A stretch of 64,000 bases of DNA from an uncultured Pirellulaceae bacterium (GTDB lineage: Bacteria; Planctomycetota; Planctomycetia; Pirellulales; Pirellulaceae): contig CALFWR010000014.1 of the NCBI GenBank assembly GCA_937928555.1, positions 1 to 64,000 of the forward strand, written 5' to 3'. The notes beneath the pieces were generated by a model. That model ran no database searches and was not told the origin of the DNA. It saw only the letters and a list, made by a program, of their open reading frames with translations. The position numbers and the translations under genes were made by a program. Below are positions 17,758-26,214 of this stretch, in pieces; the stretch's first letter is position 1, and each line of letters begins with the position of its first letter.

Positions 17758-17793
17758 CGATCTGCGAATTCCCGATCTCTTCAACAGCCAATC

Positions 17794-17825
17794 AAAAAGG
17801 CACCCATTCCGGGTGCCTTTTTTTT
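17794..17825. terminator. Strong Rho-independent terminator, bidirectional
   Basis: AAAAAGGCACCC, a 5-base loop, GGGTGCC and eight T residues form a textbook terminator 36 bases after the pilus operon. The A-run on the other side makes it usable for the convergent minus-strand gene as well. Confidence 0.9.
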
Positions 17826-17830
17826 GTGGT

Positions 17831-17880
17831 TCATCCGGGTTTTCGACCCGGATTTATTAACCCGGATTAAATTCCCGGAA
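17831..17880. repeat. CCCGGAT-rich hairpin cluster
   Basis: ATCCGGGT-TTTCG-ACCCGGAT forms a perfect 8-bp stem and is followed by two further CCCGGA-type motifs separated by A/T-rich spacers. It may be part of the 3' end of the minus-strand gene ending at 17920. The motifs partly resemble the ends of the 187-bp mobile repeat, but no interior of that element is present. Confidence 0.5.
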
Positions 17881-17919
17881 GGACTCCTTTGTTGGGCAAG
17901 AAGCATTCCGGTCAATGGG

Positions 17920-19179
17920 TTACTTGACCGCAGTCGTGGTGGCGGTTGATTCGCCTGCGTACTGATCGGAGACTCCACAGATAACTGATTGAGTCAGATC
18001 GCCAGGGTCTCGTGCGACCGCTTTGTACTGAATCAATTCGGACTGGCCGTTGGCAAGGGCATCAATTTCCCACGTCAGCTTTCTGGTTTGTTCGTCGAAC
18101 CAGGCCGAGCGATCCAGAATGGCGACTTCGAGAGAATCGGGAATCGTCAGTTGGATCAGGATTTTGCTCGCTTTTCTTCCCGAGTTATTCTGCACAGAAA
18201 TGGCGTAGTCGGTGATTTCTCCAACCTTGACACTTTGAGGTGATTCGATCGTTGCCGTGAGTCCCGCAAAGAAACTGGGAGTTTTTGTCGCCTGTTCCGT
18301 TTCGATGGATTCAACTTGCCGGACGGTTGCTTCGGTTGGCAACGAATCGACTTGCGTGACTTCCGTCGGAACAACATTGAGTTCCGGGAGGATGTTGTCG
18401 ATACCCTGAGGCTGGTCTGCGATGACCAGTGGCAGAAAGGGCTTGTCATCGGTTTCGGTGGTTGGCCGATTGGAAATCACAGGCGAAAAGGGGTCCACCG
18501 GAAGAGAATCGGGAGTCCGTCGATGTGCGGCAAGGATTGCTTTGGGACTGGTTTTTCGGACCCATTCGACATCAGAAATTCCAGTTGCCTTTGACTTTGA
18601 AACGTCTGCGAAAACTTTCGCGGGGAATTCAACTCTCTCACCATCGGGGGTCGTGGCGGCGATACTAATCTTGTGCTTGTCGCGGCCGGTCAGTTCAGGG
18701 ATACTGAAAATGACATTGGTTCCCGACACTGCGATGGGTTTGGGAAGGATTTGGTGGACTTTGCAATTATCCGGTATCTTCACGACAATCAACAACGATT
18801 TGTAATCGGTAGTGCCTGTGTTGGTCACCGAAAGCGTGTAATTGTCATGCAACCCCTCTTCGAAATTGCTGACCGTGACAGCGATGTCGTTGGAATGGGT
18901 ACCGAACTGGGCGGTTTTGTCGCTGAATTTGGTAGGTGTTGTTGACTGGGAGATCGGCTGGAGCAAAGAATAATTCCTGTCCGAGCGGATTTGCACTGCG
19001 GACGCCGAGGTGACGTTGCTTTGGTCGGGATCGACATCGATCGTCGACGCGACGTCTTTGTCCGGAGAGAGGACTTGCCCGGAAACAAGCATTACCTCTT
19101 GCTGGTTGGCAAAAGCGGCGCAAGGAAGCGACAGACAGGCTAAAATGGCAAAACGAAAAAGTTGCGTGGGCCGGTGCAT
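17920..19179 (-). CDS. Secreted protein with two DUF11-like domains
   Basis: 419 aa with a signal peptide (FRFAILACLSLPCAAFA). Two immunoglobulin-like repeats of the DUF11/CARDB kind are visible. The first has LHDNYTLSVTNTGTTDYKSL near residue 110; the second has VKVGEITDYAISVQNNSGRK near residue 320, followed by LTIPDSLEV and LTWEIDALANGQSELI. These domains are common in large planctomycete surface proteins; here they make up most of a modest-sized exported protein. It is a monocistronic gene, convergent with the pilus operon. A role in the envelope or as an adhesin is inferred only. Confidence 0.75.
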   Translation of the reverse strand: MHRPTQLFRFAILACLSLPCAAFANQQEVMLVSGQVLSPDKDVASTIDVDPDQSNVTSASAVQIRSDRNYSLLQPISQSTTPTKFSDKTAQFGTHSNDIAVTVSNFEEGLHDNYTLSVTNTGTTDYKSLLIVVKIPDNCKVHQILPKPIAVSGTNVIFSIPELTGRDKHKISIAATTPDGERVEFPAKVFADVSKSKATGISDVEWVRKTSPKAILAAHRRTPDSLPVDPFSPVISNRPTTETDDKPFLPLVIADQPQGIDNILPELNVVPTEVTQVDSLPTEATVRQVESIETEQATKTPSFFAGLTATIESPQSVKVGEITDYAISVQNNSGRKASKILIQLTIPDSLEVAILDRSAWFDEQTRKLTWEIDALANGQSELIQYKAVARDPGDLTQSVICGVSDQYAGESTATTTAVK

Positions 19180-19359
19180 TTATGGGCTCCTGAACGAGCG
19201 GGAATCATTCCTCTTGCGAATCGGTATAATTCATGCCTCTTCACGAACCCGATTTGCCATTACATCCGCAATAATCCGGCCCGGCCAATCCACCAATCGA
19301 CAAAACCGTTACACTTTATCATTTTCAATTCGTAAACAACTTCGGAGTGCTGTCCCTCA

Positions 19360-20223
19360 ATGAGCGATCAAAGCGATTCAGACAAGGATCTCAGCCAGAC
19401 TGCTGGCAAAAATCAGGGTGACGCCCCCAACCGCAGGGACTTTCTTGAGTCAGCGTCTGTAGCGGCATTTGCCGGCGGGCTTGCTGGCGCGGCGGATTCC
19501 CCGACACAGGATTCGGAAGATCTTTTCCAGCCCGAGGAGTTCTGGAAAGACCGGATGCAGGCACCCGATGACGGCAAGCGTTACGGTTGGTTTATCGACA
19601 CCCGTCGTTGCTTTGGTTGCCATGCCTGCGAAGTGTCGTGTAAGGCCGAGAACGACGTTCCCCTGGGCAGTTACATTCGCCAGACGTTTTACCAGGACGT
19701 TGGGGAATATCCCAAGGTAGCACGGATGTTTCTTCCGATGGCATGTCAACACTGCGAAGACGCACCATGCGTCAAAGCCTGTCCCTGCGGCGCGTTGCAC
19801 AAGGGTGGCGGCGGCAGCGTGGTGGTGGACTACGAAAAATGTTGCGGTCACGCGACCTGCGTGGAAGTTTGTCCTTACGGTGCGATCTACATCGATTCGG
19901 TAGCCAATCAAGCCGTCAAATGCCACAACTGTTACCATCGCGTTGAGAACGACATGGAGCCAGCGTGTGCGTCGACGTGCCCCTCCGATGCGATCCATTT
20001 CGGCGATCTCAACGATCCCGATTCGAAGGTTTCGGTTGCGATGCGAGAAGCCAAAAAGGCGACGCCTCTGGTTCAATTGCGTGGCGAAAAAGAAACAAAA
20101 CCTCGCATGTGGTTTGCAGGCGATGGCCCCACCGAAGTCGAATCGCGCGTCCCTCGCGAGGGCGAATCGTACAACAACGACGCCTACAATATTTACAACT
20201 GGAAAAAGGAATCGGATTCGTAG
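19360..20223 (+). CDS. Tat-exported 4x[4Fe-4S] oxidoreductase subunit (DmsB/PsrB-like)
   Basis: Electron-transfer subunit of the kind that partners molybdopterin oxidoreductases. A twin-arginine signal (NRRDFLESASVAAFAGG) starts near residue 25. Four Cys clusters follow: CFGCHACEVSC, CQHCEDAPCVKAC, CCGHATCVEVC and CHNCYHRVENDMEPACASTC, which would hold four cubanes. The 287-aa length fits once the leader is counted. Neither a catalytic molybdopterin subunit nor a membrane anchor is adjacent: upstream is a divergent DUF11 gene and downstream a glycosyltransferase. It is therefore an orphan subunit whose partner lies elsewhere, or it works with another complex. Confidence 0.85.
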   Translation: MSDQSDSDKDLSQTAGKNQGDAPNRRDFLESASVAAFAGGLAGAADSPTQDSEDLFQPEEFWKDRMQAPDDGKRYGWFIDTRRCFGCHACEVSCKAENDVPLGSYIRQTFYQDVGEYPKVARMFLPMACQHCEDAPCVKACPCGALHKGGGGSVVVDYEKCCGHATCVEVCPYGAIYIDSVANQAVKCHNCYHRVENDMEPACASTCPSDAIHFGDLNDPDSKVSVAMREAKKATPLVQLRGEKETKPRMWFAGDGPTEVESRVPREGESYNNDAYNIYNWKKESDS

Positions 20224-20309
20224 CAGTCTGATGCACGGCCGACGGGCATTGGTGATGACCTGTTGGCCGGTGCCAAAGATTTGATGATTCCAATTGGTAA
20301 CAGGTAATC

Positions 20310-21614
20310 GTGCCCGGCAAACGGATTCTGATCGCGACCGATGTTCCGTACTGGCGATCCTGTACCGGCGCCCAACAGCGAATTCTGCACCTGGTCAAAG
20401 CACTGGGAACAGACGTTTTGGGCGAGCACGTGATTGGGACGTTTTACGTTGGCGAGAAGTTCGGCATCGAAGACGCGGACCGGGTCGCCGAACTGGGACT
20501 GAGCGTTGAGCACCACCAGTCCCACGACCCGCCATCGGGTGCCATGAAAAGGATTCGCTGGCACGTCGATGGGACGCTGCATTTTGTGCGGCAGGCCTTT
20601 CGCGACAGGTCACAATCAAAAGAGGCACTGGAGCCTGTTTTGCTGGAGGATTTTTGCTGGCCCTGGGCGATGGAAGCTTTTGCCGATCAGGTGAATCGAT
20701 TTGAGCCCGATGTGGTTATCTGTGAATACGTCAAAATGGCGTATTTGCTCGATGGCGTAGATCAGACGAAACGGCAGCAGATCGCTTGGGCTATCGATAC
20801 GCATGACGTTTTGCATCAAAGGCAGCAGCAGTTTGTCGAATTTGGATTCGATCACTGGTTGATCATCGGAAAGAATCAGGAGTCGCGGACGCTGTCGAAA
20901 TTTGATGCCGTGATGTCGATCAATGCAGCAGAGTCGGTTACGTTTCGGGAAATGTCGCCCGGGTCGGAGGTCATCACGGTGGGTCACAGCGTTGAACCGC
21001 TGGTGGAAGAAAACGGGCTCCCGGATGCCGGTGCGGTTTCGCAAGACGGTTTGGTGATCGGCTACATCGGGTCGGGAAACGCTTCCAACAGTCACGCGTT
21101 GACGAAATTCTTTCGCACCGCGTGGCCGGTTGTGCGCAAGTCGCTTCCCGGGGTGAAGCTTGTGGTCGCCGGCAGCATTGGCGACTGGCTGTTGTTTCAG
21201 GAAGACAGTTTGCTGGAGGATGATGACCCCGTCGCGCTCCGGATGGAACTGACGGCCGATCCACAGGTCGAACTGCTGGGGCGGGTGGATCATCCTCGCG
21301 CGTTCTATCGCCGCATTGACCTTTCGCTCAACCCGGTCGAATTCGGAACAGGCCTGAAGATAAAGTGCTGTGAGGCCTGCGCGTTTGGGGTGCCTTCGGT
21401 CGTGACGACGCAAGCTCTTGATTCGGTGCCCAAGGAAGCCGCTAGTGCGTTTTTGGCTGCAAACTCGGTTCTTTCGATGGCCGGATTGATCCAGCAGTTG
21501 GGCGAAGACGCGGAGCGATTGCGAGGTTTGAAAGAGGAAGCGATGCGGGTCGCGAAAGAGGTGTTTAACGACGGCCAAGCGTACGGTGATTTCGCGAAGT
21601 GGCTCTCGGGATAA
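20310..21614 (+). CDS. Glycosyltransferase, GT4-like
   Basis: 434 aa from a GTG start. It has the GT-B fold pattern: an N-terminal acceptor half opening with RILIATDVPYWRSCTGAQQR, then a C-terminal half with GYIGSGNASNSHALTKF, VVAGSIGDWLL, LLGRVDHPRAFYRRIDLSLNP and the acidic/Lys segment VEFGTGLKIKCCEACAFGVPSV typical of GT4 donor sites. Substrate and acceptor cannot be read from sequence. It lies 86 bases after the Fe-S gene, but functional linkage is doubtful. Confidence 0.8.
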   Translation: MPGKRILIATDVPYWRSCTGAQQRILHLVKALGTDVLGEHVIGTFYVGEKFGIEDADRVAELGLSVEHHQSHDPPSGAMKRIRWHVDGTLHFVRQAFRDRSQSKEALEPVLLEDFCWPWAMEAFADQVNRFEPDVVICEYVKMAYLLDGVDQTKRQQIAWAIDTHDVLHQRQQQFVEFGFDHWLIIGKNQESRTLSKFDAVMSINAAESVTFREMSPGSEVITVGHSVEPLVEENGLPDAGAVSQDGLVIGYIGSGNASNSHALTKFFRTAWPVVRKSLPGVKLVVAGSIGDWLLFQEDSLLEDDDPVALRMELTADPQVELLGRVDHPRAFYRRIDLSLNPVEFGTGLKIKCCEACAFGVPSVVTTQALDSVPKEAASAFLAANSVLSMAGLIQQLGEDAERLRGLKEEAMRVAKEVFNDGQAYGDFAKWLSG

Positions 21615-21648
21615 ATGTGGCGCGTTAGAAGAGTGAAGAAAGCGACAT

Positions 21649-21688
21649 CTGGCGAGCCCGGCTACGCGTAGCGCGGGCTGTTTGCCAG
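21649..21688. terminator. Large hairpin between convergent genes
   Basis: CTGGC and AGCCCGGCTACG pair with CGTAGC-G-CGGGCT and GCCAG to form a near-perfect cruciform with one bulged G. It lies between the stop codons of the glycosyltransferase and the SPFH gene. There is no T-run. A transcription end or mRNA-stability role is plausible. Confidence 0.5.
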
Positions 21689-21697
21689 AGAGAAGCG

Positions 21698-22813
21698 TCA
21701 GATGAGTTTGGTCACCCGATCGCTCAGGTTGCCTCCATCGCCAAGCATGACCTGGAGGCTGCTGCTTTCGGCGATCTTTTCGAGGACTTCGAGTTCACGA
21801 AGTCGCATCAGCGTTGGGCTGGCGTCGAGCAGTTTCGCGGTGTTGGCCTGACTGCGGATTGCAGACGTTTCTTCGCGTCGCGAAATCAGGTTCGCTTCGG
21901 CCGCTTTCTTTGCCGCTGTCACCTGGTTGAGCAGATCCTTCATTTCGCCCGGCAGGATGATGTCCCGAATACCGAACGAAACGAGTGCCAATCCAAACTC
22001 GCGGACCCGCCGCTGAAGCTGCTGTTGAGCTTCGGCAGCAGCCTTGTCCTTGCCACCGAGCAGATCGTCCAGAGTCCGGCCGCCGATGACGTCACGCAGA
22101 ACCAACTGGGATTCGCGGTAAAGCGTGGGGCCAATTTTTTCGCTGGTTCCGACCACGGCACGGGCATCGACAACCTTGTACGCCACGACCGCATTGAGCC
22201 GCAGAGTCAGGTGGTCGGACGTCATGACATCCTGACCGGCAATATCAAGCATCTGTTCGCGCGTATCGACTTCGATCACACGCGTGTTGCCTGCCTTGCT
22301 CCAGAATGCGTAGCGGCCCGCTGACAGCGTTTGCACGTAGCGACCATTGTGAAAGTAAACTCCCTCGTGATCGCGAGCGACGTCGCAGACTTCCATGTGA
22401 TCCGCAGCGGTGCTGTGCCGAGTGATGATTTCGATGTCGTCGTGTTCAAATCTTGGGCTTTGTACATCAACCACATCAATCCGCACGCGACGGGATTGAG
22501 TCCAGAGGACATGGGCGCCAGCGCCCAGGGTGGTGAAAAATCGACCATCAACCCAAACGAGGCCGCGCTGATGGTCGGTCAGGTCCAGGGACGTCGCTAC
22601 GCCTTTGAGAGTACCGTTCTCACGGTCGGCGCGGACGACATCGTTGAGCAGACGATTTTTTAGCAGGATGTCCCGGGTAGAAACGACCTCGACTCGTTCC
22701 TTGCCAAATGGAGTAAAACTCCAGTGGCGACCCGCCAACTTGATTCCAATGAACTGATCGTCGCGAAAATGAAGGCCGATTTCGTGCGGCATGATTTTGT
22801 AGATTCGAAGCAT
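21698..22813 (-). CDS. SPFH/band-7 domain protein
   Basis: 371 aa. Residues ~160-310 carry the SPFH/prohibitin domain (for example VIEVDTREQMLDIAGQDVMTSDHLTLRLNAVVAYKV, then FGLALVSFGIRDIILPGEMKDLLNQVTAAKKAAEA), ending in a coiled coil rich in Ala, Arg and Glu. Unlike slipins and HflK/C it shows no N-terminal membrane helix; instead, two diverged N-terminal segments precede the domain. A likely role is a scaffold oligomer at the membrane, partner unknown. The start ATG has an upstream AGAGGAAAG ribosome-binding site. A mobile repeat begins only 21 bases upstream of the start codon. Confidence 0.8.
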   Translation of the reverse strand: MLRIYKIMPHEIGLHFRDDQFIGIKLAGRHWSFTPFGKERVEVVSTRDILLKNRLLNDVVRADRENGTLKGVATSLDLTDHQRGLVWVDGRFFTTLGAGAHVLWTQSRRVRIDVVDVQSPRFEHDDIEIITRHSTAADHMEVCDVARDHEGVYFHNGRYVQTLSAGRYAFWSKAGNTRVIEVDTREQMLDIAGQDVMTSDHLTLRLNAVVAYKVVDARAVVGTSEKIGPTLYRESQLVLRDVIGGRTLDDLLGGKDKAAAEAQQQLQRRVREFGLALVSFGIRDIILPGEMKDLLNQVTAAKKAAEANLISRREETSAIRSQANTAKLLDASPTLMRLRELEVLEKIAESSSLQVMLGDGGNLSDRVTKLI

Positions 22814-22834
22814 TCTTTCCTCTTGTTATTTACC

Positions 22835-23020
22835 CCGGATTATTCACGAGGCGTGGGCGTCAGAATCAGTTCCGACATTGATCGGTTACTCTGATGCGCT
22901 GAAACGATCGCTGCGGCTTTCACCTACCGAATGATTCACATTTCTTGTTGAAATTCAGTTTTCCCCTTGCTCCTGTTGGCCAAACGTAGAATTAACGCCC
23001 GTCGTCGTGAATAATCCGGG
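22835..23020 (+). mobile_element. MITE-like 187-bp element, copy 1
   Basis: 186 bp, bounded by CCCGGATTATTCACGA and its reverse complement TCGTGAATAATCCGGG. It is flanked on both sides by the 5-bp direct repeat TTTAC (22830-22834 and 23021-23025), as expected for a transposition target duplication. It carries no ORF of its own. Orientation A means the GAGGCGTGGGCGTCAG end comes first. It sits 21 bases upstream of the SPFH start codon. Confidence 0.9.
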
Positions 23021-23454
23021 TTTACTTTGAACCCGGACGGATCGTGGCGAAAAACGTTCGGCCAAAAACAGGGAAGGTGCATAAAAAGAGCCCGGGAAGC
23101 TTCGGCGCTGTTCATTCACACCGATCAATGCGGAGTGTTGCTTGAAACGATGCAGGAAATGAGACGACTGAAAGTTAGCGTGCCTTGTGGGATGGGACGC
23201 GGCAAACAAAGGCGACGATGCGCGATCGGTTGCGTTGTTCCAGCCCGCTGGCAAGCCAGAGCTTTCTTGTGAGTTCACGTCTGCGATCGGTTCAGCGGCA
23301 CACTGCAAGGCATCTTTCAGTGCTGCCCGAAGTTCTGTTCGTGTTGTCCGAAGACGCATCGAACGTGGACGCCGGGAAGAATTTACAGTCGCTTTCTGCC
23401 TCCCGAGCCAAATGGAATAACCCGTTGGTTACAGGTGCAAGGTTTTCAGGCTTG

Positions 23455-23526
23455 CGGTTGGTATGGGACTCGAACCCATGACATCCAGATAACAATCTGA
23501 TGCTCTGCCTACTGAGCTAACCAGAG
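23455..23526 (-). tRNA. tRNA-Asn (GUU)-like, degenerate
   Basis: The D arm (TAGCTCAGTAGGCAGAGC), anticodon arm with GTT, 5-base variable loop and T arm (ATGGG-TTCGAGT-CCCAT) are clear. Two defects stand out. The anticodon loop is TTGTTA, six bases instead of seven. The acceptor stem CTCTGGT/ACCAACC pairs at only the inner four of seven positions, as if the 3' end had been replaced. CCA is not encoded. It may be a tRNA pseudogene or a remnant left by recombination at a tRNA 3' end. Confidence 0.6.
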
Positions 23527-23750
23527 GTGAAATGGCCTTTGTCCAAAACCGTTCACGGAACACAGACGGCAGAAACCCGGGGGCTTGCCGCTGCGCCGCC
23601 GGCACGGAGCACATTTCATGGAACAGGAGCATTTGGCCCGGATTTGGTTCGCTTTGGAATCGCTTTGGTACGTCGCGGACTCGCTGGCAGGGATGCCCGT
23701 TTGGCCAAGTGTCGCGACAAAAGGAGGCTTTAATTTTTTTCCAGCGTACG

Positions 23751-23833
23751 ACTCAATCCAAAACTTCTGCAAAAACAACGTAATTTTGGCCATTTGCGGG
23801 ATGCAGAAAGTGTGAAAACTTGTTGGATTGAGT
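23751..23833. repeat. Perfect 11-bp inverted repeat upstream of the pseudopilin gene
   Basis: ACTCAATCCAA at 23751-23761 and TTGGATTGAGT at 23823-23833 are exact reverse complements, 61 bases apart. Inside, TTCTGCA and TGCAGAA pair as well. The structure ends 91 bases before the pseudopilin ATG and could fold in the leader RNA or mark the ends of a tiny element. Confidence 0.6.
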
Positions 23834-23924
23834 AAGGGGTACTATTTTTGATAGTTCGGGAAGGAACCTGTCGCGACCCACATCATGTCCACTTCACATC
23901 CACCTCGGCGTACAAGGCTCTTTG

Positions 23925-24848
23925 ATGATCAAACGGAAATCAGGATTCACGCTGATTGAATTGCTGGTGGTGATGTCGATCATCGGCATTCTCGTCGGGA
24001 TGCTACTGCCGGCTGTACAGGCGGTCCGCGAAGCGGCTCGCCGTACTCAATGTGCCAACAACCTCAGGCAACTGGGGCTGGCAATTCAAAATTTCGAATC
24101 CGCTCAGATGATGATTCCGCCGTCTCGACCTGCGGACGGGTTTTTGACATGGCCGGTATTCCTGTTGCCATGGGTTGAACAGGAAAACCTTTTTCGTCGC
24201 TTTGACACTCAGGCGATGTACGTGGATCAGGATCCTGAAGTCCTCCAGCAGGGAGTTCCTGTCATGATCTGTCCCAGTCGCCGCTCGGGTCCGATGGTCA
24301 GTCTCGCCGAAGCAAATGACTATCCAGTTGGAGCCGTCGGAGACTACGCTGGAAACGCGGGTTCGCACTTACATTTTTTGAACTTCAGGTGGGCGTTGTT
24401 TGTTGATGAAGTCGACGGCGTGTTTAACTCGGGTCTAAGCGGTGACAATCCGGTTGTAAACAGACGCCTGGCCGGAGGCCCAAGAGGTCGTTACAACTAC
24501 GACAAAGTCACCGACGGGTTATCGAACACGATCTTTTTGGGTGAAAAACATCTTGATCCGTCCTTCCTCGGACAGCCGTCTGGCTGGGCTGATGGTTCCA
24601 TCTACAACGGCGACGAACCGGCCACCATCATGCGTATCGGCGGCATCCTGCTCCAGATGGCATCCAGCCCGGACTACGGGATCGCGCCCGGCGATGCGCC
24701 GGTTTGGGGTTCGGCTCATCCTGGCACCGTGAATTTTGTTCTTGGTGACGGAAGCGTTCAGACGTATCCGGTGGAAACATCTCCGGAGCCCCTGTTTCGG
24801 CTCTGTTCTCGCAACGACGGCCTGACGGTCAACAGCCAGGATCCGTAA
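23925..24848 (+). CDS. DUF1559 pseudopilin-like protein
   Basis: 307 aa, one of the planctomycete-expanded family with a type IV prepilin N-terminus. The cleavage/methylation site is KSGFTLIELLVVMSIIGILVG; prepilin peptidase would cut after Gly. The conserved PAVQAVREAARRTQCANNLRQLGLAIQNFE follows. The DUF1559 body ends with the H-x9-DG motif (HPGTVNFVLGDGS). I prefer the ATG at 23925 over the TTG at 23922. It is probably displayed at the cell surface or built into a pseudopilus. It precedes a glycosyltransferase cluster by 23 bases, which suggests co-transcription. Confidence 0.9.
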   Translation: MIKRKSGFTLIELLVVMSIIGILVGMLLPAVQAVREAARRTQCANNLRQLGLAIQNFESAQMMIPPSRPADGFLTWPVFLLPWVEQENLFRRFDTQAMYVDQDPEVLQQGVPVMICPSRRSGPMVSLAEANDYPVGAVGDYAGNAGSHLHFLNFRWALFVDEVDGVFNSGLSGDNPVVNRRLAGGPRGRYNYDKVTDGLSNTIFLGEKHLDPSFLGQPSGWADGSIYNGDEPATIMRIGGILLQMASSPDYGIAPGDAPVWGSAHPGTVNFVLGDGSVQTYPVETSPEPLFRLCSRNDGLTVNSQDP

Positions 24849-24871
24849 GGCCTGTTGCCGGGGGAAATTCG

Positions 24872-26212
24872 ATGAAAAGGAAAGTTTGGTTCGTGGGAAC
24901 CGCAGCGGAGGTCGCCCATCAAGCTGCGCCGCTGGCCGACCGTTTGTCCTTTGACGTGGTAGTGATCGACGCCAGCGAAGTCGCCAGTGCTGCGTCTGAA
25001 GGCGACCTTGCGGTTTTCTTTTCAGAGCACTTTGAGCGATTTCGACGGGCCGTGATTGAGCTTCGCGAGAAACGCGTTGGCACGGTTTACCTTGTGGACG
25101 GGATCCTTGAGTGGCGAAACGCCTGGGAGAATCGGGACGATGAACCGGCATGCCCGTTTACGATGCGCCCGGTGCTGTCGGACAAGGTTGCATCGATTGG
25201 CTTTTCCCAGTCCAGAATCCTTCACAGTTGGAGCAACGGTCCGAAGGTCGAAACGGTCGGCATTCCGCGGCTTGACGGGCTCAGGTCGCGATGGCGAGAG
25301 TCTGATTTCTCGGTTACTGACGCGGACGTGTCGAGAGTTTTGGTGATGACCGCGAAAACGCCGGGCTTCACACCGAAGCAAATTGAAACGACGAAACAGA
25401 GTCTGATTGCGATCAGGGAGTTCCTGACGAATCAGCCGCAGATCGGTGGCCGGAAATTGGAAGTCACATGGCGGTTAACAGCGGGACTTGCCGAATCGAT
25501 CGGCGTGGAAAATCGCTTGGATGATTTTGCCGGTGGCGATGTTCAAAATGCAATTCAATCCAGTGACGTTGTAATCACGACGCCTTCGACAACGATGCTT
25601 GAGGCGATGCTGCTGCGAAAGCCGGTTGCGATGTTGGACTTTCATCACTGCCCCGGTTACGTGCCGGCGGTCTGGAACATCAACAGCCGTGAGTCGATCG
25701 GGCCGGTGATGAAAAGCCTGCTGAATCCGACCGGCGCAAAATTGAATCTGCAGGATGCCCTGCTGTGCGACGCGATGCAGATGTCTGAATCGGCGGTGGA
25801 CCGCTTTGAACGTTTGGCCGGTGCGATGTTCGAGGCCATCGAACAGCAGGCTGGCTCGGGAAAAGCGTTGGCGTTTGAAGCGAATTTACTGGGCGAGAAA
25901 AATCATGTTGTCGATTCGTTCGCACACGAAAAAGTGTTCGAGCGTTTCGACGAATTCTCGCGAGGTGAACTGACAGAGTTACAAGCGGAGCTTGCCCACG
26001 CACGCCGCGAGGTCCAGCGGCAAAAGCAGATTGCGAAGCAATTGGCGGAAGAACTGGGGCAGGCTCACGAGATTTTTGAGCAGATTCAAAAGCATCCGAT
26101 TGCCGGACCGGTCGTGCGGATTCGCGAGCGAGTGCTGAACCTGCTACAGCGAAGCGAATCGCACAACGGAGCAGGTGCAACTGCATCGCCAAACCAGGGG
26201 ACGTCAGACTAG
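24872..26212 (+). CDS. GT-B-like glycosyl/glycerophosphate transferase-like protein
   Basis: 446 aa. The stretch SSDVVITTPSTTMLEAMLLRKPVAMLDFHHCPGYVP near residue 230 is the donor-site region seen in GT-B enzymes and CDP-glycerol transferases. The N-terminal half (KVWFVGTAAEV...) reads as a Rossmann-like domain. After residue ~360 a coiled coil rich in Glu and Gln (RGELTELQAELAHARREVQRQ) forms the C-terminus. It is the first of four consecutive glycosyltransferase-like genes and ends two bases before the next. The precise reaction is unknown. Confidence 0.65.
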   Translation: MKRKVWFVGTAAEVAHQAAPLADRLSFDVVVIDASEVASAASEGDLAVFFSEHFERFRRAVIELREKRVGTVYLVDGILEWRNAWENRDDEPACPFTMRPVLSDKVASIGFSQSRILHSWSNGPKVETVGIPRLDGLRSRWRESDFSVTDADVSRVLVMTAKTPGFTPKQIETTKQSLIAIREFLTNQPQIGGRKLEVTWRLTAGLAESIGVENRLDDFAGGDVQNAIQSSDVVITTPSTTMLEAMLLRKPVAMLDFHHCPGYVPAVWNINSRESIGPVMKSLLNPTGAKLNLQDALLCDAMQMSESAVDRFERLAGAMFEAIEQQAGSGKALAFEANLLGEKNHVVDSFAHEKVFERFDEFSRGELTELQAELAHARREVQRQKQIAKQLAEELGQAHEIFEQIQKHPIAGPVVRIRERVLNLLQRSESHNGAGATASPNQGTSD

Positions 26213-26214
26213 TC

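Larger units (their letters stand above)
22814..23924. other. Non-coding region with mobile repeat and tRNA-like gene
   Basis: About 1.1 kb without a convincing protein gene. It contains repeat copy 1 (22835-23020), the tRNA-Asn-like gene (23455-23526) and an inverted repeat (23751-23833), each listed separately. ORFs of 60-134 aa occur on both strands but none has family resemblance. In 23027-23450 I see nothing else. Confidence 0.6.

Noticed and set aside
17831-17880. CCCGGATT-rich cluster as a fifth element copy
   Set aside because: Three tip-like motifs but none of the 187-bp interior; listed only as a hairpin cluster.
22955-23359. 134-aa minus-strand ORF
   Set aside because: Runs into the mobile repeat and has no protein-like pattern.
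23820-23845. TTGTTG ... TACTAT as promoter of the pseudopilin gene
   Set aside because: Spacing is only 14 bases and it overlaps the inverted repeat.
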